Shown here piece after piece: positions 24,235 to 34,453 of a stretch of DNA of 64,000 bases; the stretch's first letter is position 1; every line of letters starts with the position of its first letter. Below the pieces are notes generated by a model, which ran no database searches, was not told where the DNA came from, and saw nothing but the letters and a program-made list of their open reading frames with translations. Where the stretch lies: the NCBI GenBank assembly GCA_000697055.1, contig JNDT01002300.1, positions 124,001-188,000 of the forward strand. The letters are read 5' to 3'. The position numbers and the translations under genes were made by a program. Source of the DNA: Saksenaea vasiformis B4078. Its lineage: Eukaryota; Mucoromycota; Mucoromycetes; Mucorales; Saksenaeaceae.

Positions 24235-24624
24235 TTAATCATCATAAGGCGCTGGAGCCAACGAAGTTACCAATTTCCTAATCTGACATAATTAATTCTT
24301 CCATACTACCCGAGCCCAAATTTGTTTTGAAGTCCGGAATTAATGGTGGTCATATACGTAAATCGAAACGGGTGTGTTCTTGTGATGCAAAGCCAGCCCA
24401 TGGGTTTCGCTACACGCACCCCATTGGCGCACCCATCAAATGACGTCAATACAATCAATCAACCAATCAATTTCCTTACCTCACAGGTGCCGCAGCACTG
24501 CCTCCATTCCACAAGAGGACAAAACCCAGGCCTGACAAAGAGGCTGGATGGCAGGTCTCTAACCGCCTTACCACTTGAAAAGTGGACAAATAAAAACACC
24601 TTAACCAGGACTTCGATTGCCATA

Positions 24625-24678
24625 CTGGGTGACCATCGCTGTGAACTACAACGAGTTCCTGCAGATGCAATCACCCAG
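24625..24678. repeat. Imperfect hairpin with nested stems
   Basis: CTGGGTGA (24625-24632) is the inverse complement of TCACCCAG (24671-24678). Inside lie CATC (24634-24637) with GATG (24664-24667) and GAACT (24643-24647) with AGTTC (24654-24658), leaving a six-base loop. Together they can fold into a 54-nt stem-loop on either strand. It lies at the start of an exon of the Cys-rich gene. Confidence 0.6.
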
Positions 24679-24750
24679 GACTATACAAATCAAATAAATA
24701 TTTGTTAAACATGATGGTAAAACTTACCAACGGAGAACTGGTTAAGGCAA

Positions 24751-24813
24751 ACCGCTGCGGAGACTCGCACCTAACAATGGGGTCACATCTTAGTAGAACA
24801 TCTCCGCAGCGGT
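24751..24813. repeat. 13-bp perfect inverted repeat
   Basis: ACCGCTGCGGAGA (24751-24763) and its exact inverse complement TCTCCGCAGCGGT (24801-24813) are separated by 37 nt. Both arms are GC-rich in an AT-rich neighbourhood and lie inside an exon of the Cys-rich gene, so an RNA hairpin is possible. Confidence 0.75.
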
Positions 24814-26058
24814 GCAAAAGGAGTCTAAAGAGATAGCTGTAGTTAAATCGTTCATTGACATAAGAAGATATACTTTCCTTGGAAGTTACCAGCATTGCAG
24901 TCACCGTTCAACGCGGGATGAAATCATAACTGATAATGCGTAAGAAGAAGAAGATAAATACATGCGTTTCTTTTCGAAGAAAATAAAAGATTGTCTTACT
25001 TGGAAAAGGAGCTTAAACGGTTTGATTATACATCACTTGATATCATTTCCAATTGAGAGGTATCTGCACCAGGAGAGTGTTCTATTGCGATTGTATGCGT
25101 ATAAATGAAGGTTAGAAATTATCCAAAACACAGCGCACTTACCGATAACATGTTTGGTTGAAGACAAGAAACAGAGGTTGAATTTTCCAATCTGATGAGA
25201 AAAGTCCAAGACACGTTGATCCATCCAAGACATCTTTCACATTCTGACACTCACAGTTCCCACACAACTTTTTGTCTACATCGACTGGCGGTAAGAATGA
25301 GATAAATGAGATGCAACACGTAAACTACTCACATTCTTACTACAGTTAACGAAGTTGATGCTGAACGTTTGCGTGCAACAACCGACCTGAAAGACATATT
25401 ATGTGTAAAAAAAATCAGAAATTTTAGTCACCGGATGGGAAGGTACCCTGATCCAAAATGAAACAGTTCTCGACATCACAAGTCGGTGTCTTATCACAAT
25501 CAGGTTGATAGCGCGCTCTCAATGAACACGGAGGTTACGCAACGTAACAGCGTATGAAATCGCGGCGGTCAGGTTCAAGGCAGAGCAATTCATAGGGATG
25601 ATCCGATGTGTGAAGAACTGATGCATAACACCGGGATAGTTCAGTACATCTTTGTGTGACACGTGAATCTGGAGGTTGAAGGACAGGTCTGCTGTTGAAC
25701 TGTTCCCACGTCTCTGAAATAGTACTCTGCCGCTTACGTATTCCAGGACAGGTAAAGCGACAGCAAATATATACAACTGCCGACACTAATACAAGATTGC
25801 TTTAGTAAAATGTATGGGTACCCATTTTCGAGAGCTGAGAGTTTAAGAGAAGGCAATCAAGAAATGTTTGCTATAGCCTGGCAACATTGCCGCTTATCGA
25901 AGCATGTGATACAGCACCGATCAGAAAGCGAAAGGGAAGCAAAACAGTAAAATTTAACATTGTAAAGCAAATAAAATTGTCCAGAAAAAGAGAAAGAAGC
26001 TATTGCTAAAATTTAACAAAGAAAAAGAAAGTTGTGCAAAAGAAAAAGAAATAAATCG

Positions 26059-29000
26059 CTATTGTTGTGCATTCAGTCGCTGCAACGACAGAGGCCGGGA
26101 CTCCAACCTCATGCCGTTCTCCATGTACCGGGTCAGGATCCTCCGGATGTTACGACCAGCGTTAACATCCCGGTCCCAGAACTAAAAAGTAAAAGAAGTC
26201 AGTGCTATAATACTCCTAACAAAAGTTCATACAATATCCTGACCCGGTACGTCCCCTTCGTGCTGGTGAGGGCAGACTCTCACCGGGTACACTTTCGTGG
26301 CGTAGTGTGGCGGCACTATAATGTCACAGTTCGTATAGCAATCTCCACAATATAGTAATACTTACCTACGGGCCGCCGCTCATCACACTGCGAGCTACGG
26401 TGCAATGCTCGCTGATCATTGCCCAAGCAATATCTTCGTCGACGTCTGTCGCCACGTAGGCGAAGCATCTTCGTACTGTAAAAATACAATCAGCACACGT
26501 ACAACTCCAGACTATAACTTGGGTACCGATGATTGCAAGACCCTGTGGGGATTTGAAGTTGCTCTGTTTGCCTATCGCAACTGGAGCAAATCTTGCTTGT
26601 GTTATACTCGTCAACGAGTATAACCAGCGCTTCCTGCGCCAATGCATTGCGAAATTTCTTTGGTTTTTCATATATGAGAAGCTGCTGGTTGCGATGATAG
26701 AAAGATACAGACCTTCACAGGGACAGGAGCATGGCCTTTCATTCCCGGCTTTAGATCCGCGTCACCATGAGAGATAATCACAGCACGTTCGTCTCTTTCC
26801 ACAATATCTCTTTTTCGTTTCCGGCTGGAGGCAGATGTTTTAAAAACCGGTTCATTATACCTCTGTTGATGAATTTAGCATGTGAAATAGCTCTACAGAC
26901 TTACATCAGGAATAATGTTACGAACAAGTTTGTTCGTTAGTCCAGATAGAGTCGAAGCTCTTGCTCTGCTCATTGTGAGTAGTCGCTCACGGTGTTCATA
27001 AGACGCGTTAAATCGCTGCAGTCTCGTAAAACCTGTTAGCGATAACATACAGCAGCTCCAGTTAGGATTTACCTGGTACGAACGGCACTAAACGTTCCTA
27101 TATATCTTTGAAATTCCACCATGCTACATACTTTCGCGGAGTGGTCGTTTAGAAACGCATAAAATGGCTCAATTCCTGACGATCTACGGGCCGCAAGTTC
27201 CTTCTGGCAACCCCATTTAAATAGCGACAGTTTCCTGTGATGTTTTAGAGATTCATGATCAAACACAACAATTTACTCACTGATACTGCCTGTTAGTAAT
27301 AGAAGAACAATGTTGGTGCCGGAATTCCGCCTCTCTCAGAGGAGCATTCGTATCAACCGCTGTATACATTGAGCGTATGCCTGGATCCTATGTCAGCAAA
27401 TGTACGTACTTCTATCAGTTGCAATGTAACCTGGATCCAGGCCGATAATCTTGGATGTGTTGAGCCTTTCCTGAGACAGACCTCTGGGGCGCTTATTGAG
27501 GTGATATATACCTCTTTCCCAGTTGCTGAGATCTGCATCTCGTTGCAGCAATCGGAAGTCTCGTTGCGACGAGGGAGTGCTATCTGGATTGGGCATATCA
27601 GTATGTATTCAAACAATTGATGTACTTCACATACATATGCGCCGCCTATCAAACTGAACATCTGCAACTACTCCATTTGTTTGAAAGAAGTAGGCCAACT
27701 CGTATCGCGATCGCGTCGCATTTTGGGCAGCTACCAGATATTTGAATGTCTCTCGAACTTACAGCTCTGTGTTACCATCTGCTTGCCATCTCCATCTGTT
27801 TTTTTGGCATCTATCGATGTCACAAACGGCTTCCCATAATCTCTCTCGTGAAGTTGGTTCGCGCATTTGGCGCTTGAACTCGTCGAGTGTTATCAGTTCC
27901 ACAGTTCCTCCTCCTTGCGTCTAAAATATGCTAATTAATCACCACCCGAGCGCGCATAAGAACATATACCAGGAGGTCGGGAAGAACTTCAGTCGTAGAT
28001 ACCGATTTGAAGACGTAATACAGTACCCTCGCGTCCACACTGATATGAACAATTCTATGGTCAGCTATCGGTAAAAGTGACCAACGCTCTCCGTTATAGA
28101 GTTCTGTATAAGGATAGAGCTTGTACAGATAGACCACAATCCTCGGAAATAGGTTCCAATTTTCTGGTTCCTCAGGGTCTAGCTGCTCAACGACAATGCC
28201 TTCCAAGTGTTCCCTGTAAAGTTCCTGCTGAGTTCTATAACATACGTTACACATCGATTCGCTTCAAAAGCAGGAGCGTACCGCAAAAATCTCAACAATT
28301 CTTGCCGGAAAGGCATATTCAACCAAAGATCGTTACGTATGGCTGCGCGACCCTGAATCAGACTAACCGCCCGTTTTGCTGTTGACATTTGACACTAAGA
28401 GTCAGATTCTATGTGGCAGTAAATGGTCAGAGATTTTACCGTACGATTTTGGCCCTGCCCCTGGTAGTGGTTGGCCATGTCGCTCTTTCAACTGTTTGAA
28501 GTACGCATGATATACATAAAGCATATATGTTTCCACGTTTCCGAGCAAATGATATCGTATATCTTGCGATTGTTTAGCAACAACAAAGAGCCGTACTGAC
28601 GTCGCTACTTTCACTTACTTTGCATGATCTGCGCAGGAAAATAAGCCATAACGGCTGCTATAGCTTTTTCGTAACTTGGGATGTCATAAACATCTGCAAA
28701 CATCAGTCGTCAGTGATGAGTAGGATATGTGATAGCGATACGTACATTGCCCATTCTGATTTTTTCGTAAAAAATCATAGTAAACCTCGAATGTGGTTTG
28801 TAGTGCCACGCGCCAAGGTTCCTTAAGGAAGAGATTTAATGAACTTATCGTCACGACAGTAAACCCTACCGCATGTGTCGCTTGCGTTCGACCGCCTACC
28901 AAGTTACACGCCATCCTCCAGAATTTTGCATCCATAATTGGTGGAAACGAGAATTCATCATTATCGTCACCGTGCTGCTCCGTCCACCTCCGGACGTGTA

Positions 29001-29266
29001 AGTTCGCAAGGTTTATAGCATCGGCTCTCAACGTTGTACACTGCTCCGCTAACGAGCGAAAACTCTCCTAAGTCAAAGCATCATAAGTAGTGCAGTTATT
29101 TGTAGCTTTCGACGCTCACGCGCAGATACGAATATTCTTCCCGCAGAAAATTCTCCAACTTAAGCTGCCTGGTAACACGAAACTGTCTGTCGCCTTCGCG
29201 GGGAAGGATCGAGTGGCGATACCGCGTTCTTGCCCTTTGTTCAGGGAGCTCTTCGTTGTCAGACAT
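26059..29266 (-). CDS. Fanzor: eukaryotic TnpB-like RNA-guided nuclease, 752 aa
   Basis: Fanzors cut DNA guided by an RNA encoded beside the gene. Sixteen exons join in phase (29120-29266, 28746-29067, 28619-28693, 28440-28562, 28282-28378, 28003-28234, 27776-27920, 27635-27730, 27410-27583, 27280-27334, 27080-27234, 26905-27032, 26713-26862, 26527-26657, 26370-26475, 26059-26181), from MSDNEELPEQ to SLQRLNAQQ. The N-terminal region has TLRADAINLANLHVRRW; then YFFQTNGVVADVQF; RuvC-I KIIGLDPGY (D462); HGDADLKPGMKGHAP; VDEYNTSKICSSC (E650, C657, C660); RuvC-III FWDRDVNAGRNI (D717). The second zinc pair reads CDER, so one Cys (residue 710) is Arg. The last intron (188 nt) is unusually long. Introns suggest long residence in the genome. 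Confidence 0.85.
26125..26250. repeat. 15-bp perfect inverted repeat spanning the last Fanzor splice junction
   Basis: GTACCGGGTCAGGAT (26125-26139) lies in the last Fanzor exon and its exact inverse complement ATCCTGACCCGGTAC (26236-26250) in the preceding 188-nt intron, 96 nt away. In the pre-mRNA the arms could pair and loop out the 3' splice site. Confidence 0.8.
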
Positions 29267-30687
29267 AATGGAGCAACTAAAAAAAAAGAAAAGAGCAAGG
29301 AAACAAATTTTCTGGCATTCAGGCTTGTAAAAGCAGTGCCAACCTATTTTGACAACAAAACAGGAGGTTTGGAACTATTCGGAGTCTCGATTTGACATGT
29401 CCGATTTCGTATAAAGTTGCTCCCTATCCTTTTTGCTGATGATCTGGAGACGAGCTTATGTTAAAACCTTCCTTCAAGTCTGGCGAGATATTCTGATCTT
29501 AATGAGGAACTGCACATGGCCATTGCATCCAGGCTTCAGATCTACACCACCGCAAGCAATGGGAACGGTAAAAAAATTCTCTAATATTCTCGCTCTTTCT
29601 TATGGGGATTACTGGAATGTCACAACTTCCAGTAATTTTGCGTAGTACGCAGTATTATACAGTGATAATCACCGGATAATATGTGGAAATGCAGGTAAAT
29701 ACTAAGGTCATTTCCATCATGATGTTGAACAGATGAGTGATTTCAGTTTACGTTACCAAACGAAGCGGTTACTGCTATAGAATGATTTGCAGATGGTTAC
29801 TGACGTATAGAAATTGAAACAATGGGGATGCTCAGTAAGCGAAATTTGAAAAAAAAAAGGATTATTTTATTAAAATGATCGTTGTACTGTTTAAATGACT
29901 CATAGTGCTTACGGGTAATAGAGGGACAGAGTAGTCTCGAGTTACCCTTATATTGACTCTTGTACTAGAGCTGGATCATTGCTTAACGCATTCTGCGTCC
30001 GCTGGCATCTCGGCAACAGACGGATGAGATAAAACATGTCTATAACCGTGTTCTAATACAGTAACCACCTTCAGTACCTTTGCCGTGTTCAGACGTATTG
30101 TTCTAATCACTATGTAATAATGTAGCTACGTTGGATACGACAGCCGCCAAGTAGCATGCAAGCACATCATTACGGGACAAAATCTTAACAAAATCTTGCA
30201 AAAATGTTTCCAAAAAAAATGTAGTTCCCAGACTTTTACATATTTTCTGGATATTAGCAGACTTTTTATAGATGCAGAGTTTTGGCAGAGATTTTCAGGA
30301 CTTTGTACTACGTCAAACTACAGCGCGTGTACGTTCTGATACTTTCTATACTGCTTATCACGCACCTTTTTTTCTCTCTTTTGGCAGTGCACTCGCTATT
30401 ACCGCTGCTGGTAAATGATAATAAACGCTAGTAAATGCTAGTAAATGTATCACTACGGGAAAAATAACCCTGGACTTCCGTGATGTATGTGGAACAATCC
30501 CGGAAAACAATCCTGGGGGATAATTGGAGCCGATATACGTAAATCGGCCAAACCCCGCCCGCTCACTTGGTTGATGTCGTCACCCCGCGTCCCAAAATGG
30601 GGATTTCTTGTTTCTGATTGGCCGGTGATTGCGCGTAAAAGCTGGTGTCGCTTTTCTTTTTGTGGTGGACCTTCACATTACGCAAGC
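29267..30687. other. Intergenic region between Fanzor and RPN5
   Basis: About 1.4 kb. A plus-strand frame at 30487-30855 overlaps the first RPN5 exon in another frame and is treated as a shadow. Near 30407-30447 the string gct(a/g)gtaaat recurs three times. No further gene, tRNA or terminal repeat was recognised; the right part must hold the RPN5 promoter and the left part the Fanzor promoter. Confidence 0.5.
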
Positions 30688-32552
30688 ATGACAGATGGCA
30701 AAATAGAAAAAATGGACAAGGACTTCAGTCCTCAGGTCGATACCTTACTACCTGAGACAGAAGCACTTGCTGAAGTAAGCGCGCACATGTTGGATGGTGT
30801 ATCCATCGACTTACCATTTCACGCAGCAAGGAAGATTGAACGAGGCATTGGATAAACTTCTGTCCCTCGAGAAGCAAGCACGTAATGTAAGTACGATTGG
30901 AATTGTAGCAGAAAAAGACACTAGATAATGAACCGATCGCTGGATGTAGGCAACCGATGCCAACTCGACTAGTCGTATTCTCGTTCAGGTGGTGAAATTG
31001 TGCTTCAAGGTCCACGACTGGAAGCTGTTAAATGAACAGATCGTCCTGTTGTCTAAAAAGCATGGTCAACTCAAGGCAGTAAGTAACTATTTCTTTTTCT
31101 GGAGAGATCATGGTCTGATGCATTCTTAGGCTACGGCGAAAATGGTTCAAGAAGCCATGTCCTATTTGGATTCCACGCCTGATATGAACACAAAGTTGGA
31201 ATTGATCGATACATTGCGCACAGTAACGGATGGAAAGGTTAGATGATCAAAATTCTTTTTGGTTTCTAATACAAATGACTGGACAGATCTATGTCGAAGT
31301 TGAACGTGCACGTATCACGCGTATGTTGGCAAAAATCCGTGAAGACGAAGGCGACGTTGCCGAGGCAGCAAATATTCTTCAGGAACTTCAGGTAAAGAGC
31401 GATTTATCTAAAAGAAAGAGTGAAATACTTACAGCTCGTTTGCATAGGTTGAAACGTTTGGATCCATGGAGCGACGTGAAAAGACCGAATTTATCCTGGA
31501 GCAGATGCGCCTCTGTCTGGCCAAGCATGACTATGTTCGAACTCAGATTATTTCGAAAAAGATCAACACGAGGTTCTTTAAGGAGAAGGAAAATGAGGTA
31601 GGCGGATTCGATTAACGGTGTTTTATTTGCTGTATGCTTAGCAAAGAGCTTTAGGATCTGAAATTGAAATTCTACCACTTGATGATCAAACACGCGTTGC
31701 ATGAAGGCCAATATCTCAATGTACATAAAAATTACATGCAGGTGTATGATTCCGAGTCCATTAAGCAAGACGAAGCATCGTGGAAAGAAGTATGTGTATT
31801 CTATGTTTTGTTTTCTAGGCTAAACGATGGTTAGGCTCTGCAATACGCCATTCTCTTTGTCATTCTCGCGCCTTATGATAATGAGCAATCGGATCTGTTG
31901 CACCGCATTTATCAAGATCCCCAGCTTGCCTTGATCCCGTTATATCAGTACGTTCTGTTTGCCATATTGCTGTGCTGTGTCTCACCCATTATAGGAAACT
32001 TGCCAACTGCTTTGTGACGAGTGAATTGATGCGATGGCCCATGTTTGAGGAGATGTACGGTGCAGAATTACAGAAGAATCCAACTTTCGATCGATCAACA
32101 GAACTAGGACAAAAGGCATGGAAGGAACTTCATCATCGAATTATTGAACACAACATTCGTGTGATCGCGAAATATTATACTCGTGTGACAACAAAACGAT
32201 TGACACAGCTACTTGACCTGAATGAACGCGTACGTTAAACCTGTCCCGAGTATGCAAGTGTTTTAACGGTTATTGCACACAGGAGACGGAAGAGTTTTTG
32301 TCGAAATTGGTTGTATCCAAAACCATTTATGCGAGAATCGACCGTAGTGCAGGAGTGGTGTCCTTCCAGGTGAAGAAGGATGCCAACCAAATTTTGAATG
32401 ACTGGTCAAACGATATCAATTCTTTACTTAACCTTGTTGAGAAAACGTGCCATCTAATTTCGAAGGAGGTAAATTCATGCATTTACCTAGGCATTTCGCT
32501 AACTTATCGGCTATCGTAGGAAATGGTTCATAGCATCGCGAAGGTCATGTAA
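30688..32552 (+). CDS. RPN5: 26S proteasome lid subunit Rpn5 (PSMD12)
   Basis: PCI-domain scaffold of the proteasome lid. ATG at 30688 opens [18 protein letters not shown] (exon 30688-30774). The next exon (30827-30886) gives [20 protein letters not shown], then from 30950 [20 protein letters not shown]. Helical repeats include [38 protein letters not shown] and [20 protein letters not shown]. The PCI/winged-helix part has [20 protein letters not shown] and [15 protein letters not shown]. The protein ends VHSIAKVM at the TAA 32550-32552. Introns are about 50 nt. All Rpn5 landmarks are in order and the length is normal for the family. AATAAA at 32565 is a candidate polyadenylation signal. Confidence 0.95.
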
Positions 32553-32811
32553 TTTTTTTATCTTCAATAAAGCAATTCACACGAGCCTTCTCTTCTTCCT
32601 TTTGTTATGCTGACGTCCCATACAACGTAATTATTCTACGCGTGTTCGGGAGGAAGCTTTCAGACGCACTATGCCAACAAGTAACAATGGGTACTAATGG
32701 GTAACAGCTGTGCGAAATAGTTATTTAGAATGCGTGCGTTACACTACATGCGTTTGTTGGACGTTATACCAAGATGTTTTAAAATAGAGTCTGTCGACAG
32801 CTGTGTTCTGA

Positions 32812-33124
32812 ATGAAAAATGTCATCCAACTATTCCTATTAGTGGCTATCTTACAGGTACAACGTTTGTATCAGAACTCTCTTGTTTTGCCGCCTTTTCT
32901 TCCCAGATGGACAGACAGAAAGAAAAGAGCGCACAATGGGAGTTCTTGGTGGTTAAATATGAACCATTCTTGAAGTAGTTACAATTCAACAGGTTTGGAA
33001 AATACACTCTGTCGATCAACCACAAAACGTCCGTGTACTTCAAATGCGACAAAATGGAAGCACCTTCCTGCATTTCAACCACGAACAACGACTTTCAATT
33101 GTGCAAGATGGCGTTACTCCTTGA
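32812..33124 (+). CDS. Small protein with signal-peptide-like N-terminus, 72 aa
   Basis: Three exons join in phase: 32812-32856 (MKNVIQLFLLVAILQ), 32907-32948 (MDRQKEKSAQWEFL) and 32993-33124 (from VWKIHSVDQPQNV to LSIVQDGVTP). Introns of 50 and 44 nt have GTACAA and GTGGTT donors. The first exon is a compact hydrophobic leader, either a short signal peptide or a membrane anchor; the rest is polar and basic without cysteines. No family is recognised. The gene follows RPN5 on the same strand. A longer unspliced frame (32730-32978) covers the first two exons in another frame and is less plausible because it stops inside the conserved-looking part. Confidence 0.45.
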
Positions 33125-34453
33125 TTAGTATATTCTGATACACACGAGGCGTCTTGTATATTACGTTGTAGATCATTCAGTAGTTCATTCTTCTATTTGG
33201 AATAAAAAGAGATCATCTAATCAGATAGTATAATATGGTTAATCATTGCCAGGATAGAATTGCATTTAAAAGGAAATAACGCACGGAAGAATTGAAAAAT
33301 GGAAAATTCTGTCAACAAGCGCTTTCCGTGTATGAGAAATTTTAATGTCAGGACACATTGCCGATCGTTTTCCAATGCGATGTGCTTCTTTGGCTCCCCG
33401 CTTTCCCGTTCGGTGTTGCTGAGTCCGTAGGATTTACAAGTTAATGATGACATGCTGGTGGCACAAAGCATATAAAAGAAAAGAACAATACATAAATGGG
33501 GGAATACGTGCTATTCCTGTACGAACAGTCCCGCTGGTGCTAAAGCTACACTATCTTTTCGAGACGCATAGAAAGAAAGAGAGAAAGAGAGCTGCTTTTG
33601 TTTACATGTGAGAAAATCACGCTTATCGATGACTCCTTTATGTGGAAAACCATTCAACTTCCTTATTTGTATCACTCCGAGATTTCACTAATCATTTTTC
33701 TCTCGTTAAATCAATTATCAGAAGGCAAGTTTCGTTCCCGTCGTAGAGGACCTGCGTTATTTGTGGCAATTAAAAAAGAAAGGCAGGATATCTTCCGACT
33801 GCCTGCCCATATTTTGTGATTCGAGAGTTTGTTCCAGCAACTATAGTAGTGACACAATTGGTGCTTATTTAAAATAAACTAGGTGAGCTTGAGATCCCGG
33901 TTATCGTAAGTTTCCCGAGGAGATGTTACCTTTTTCTAAAAAGAGAAAAAGAACAGAAATTGATCCCAACAATGATTACTTTCTGACGACAGTGTGTAGA
34001 ATAACGTGGCTCTCTTTTCCCCTGAATTCCCAGTAAAATACAACCAAATTTAGCAAATCTAGGGATGGTCATCAACTACGATTGCCTACGTTTTTGTTCG
34101 CCACCTTGCTGCCCGTCAGCCCATTGTTACTACTCTTAGCCAATAAGATTGATTGAAACCACTTGAAAAGGAAATCGAGGTTTTTTTTTTCCCTTTCATT
34201 TTTTTTTGTGCTTTCGCGCAAGCATATTATGCCACAGACACAACTCTGAATCCCCCCCCCCCCTTCTTTCTCTTCCCTCCGCTAAAAGTACCGCCAGTTC
34301 GTTTCCTCGTGTTGCCTTGGTTTTCTTTTTTCCTTTTTCCTTTTCTTCGTTTTCTGTCGTTCCATCTCGGGGTCTGGTTTTAGATTCACTTAGCCGGAGC
34401 GTAAGATCATCCCGACGGCCCTTCCATTGCTCATACATCAGTTTTCACAAGTC
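33125..34453. other. Intergenic region with pyrimidine-rich leader
   Basis: About 1.3 kb without a supported gene. The last 300 bp (34170-34350) are strongly T- and C-rich on the plus strand, including a 13-base C run near 34251, as is common in fungal promoters and leaders upstream of the start codon at 34454. Confidence 0.55.

Larger units (their letters stand above)
24235..25837 (-). pseudogene. Cys-rich protein gene with an in-frame stop
   Basis: An unrecognised minus-strand multi-exon gene rich in cysteine. After a probable ATG at about 25835 and a short intron, the reading SAVVYICCRFTCPG continues to FIRCYVA, where TAA (25535-25537) interrupts an otherwise continuous frame. The same frame then reads PPCSLRARYQPDCDKT and CDVENCFILDQ. 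Phase-compatible exons follow: VGCCTQTFSINFVNC, IDVDKKLCGNCECQNV, CGDVLLRCDPIVRC, GFCPLVEWRQCCGTCE, ending LVTSLAPAPYDD at 24235-24237. The Cys spacing suggests disulphide-bonded extracellular modules, but the family is unknown. A single C-to-T change (Gln to stop) would explain the break; readthrough or sequencing error are alternatives. Confidence 0.45.

Noticed and set aside
26182..26369. Coding reading RVCPHQHEGDVPGQ as an extra Fanzor exon
   Set aside because: It cannot be joined in phase to both neighbours; a single long intron gives the continuous frame.
27280..27360. Apparent frame break (TAA) in the Fanzor after RuvC-I
   Set aside because: It disappears when the acceptor at 27335 (ctgag) is used instead of the upstream tatacag; all phases then agree.
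34180..34440. T/C-rich ORFs upstream of the kelch gene
   Set aside because: Homopolymer and pyrimidine-tract artefacts typical of a fungal promoter/leader.
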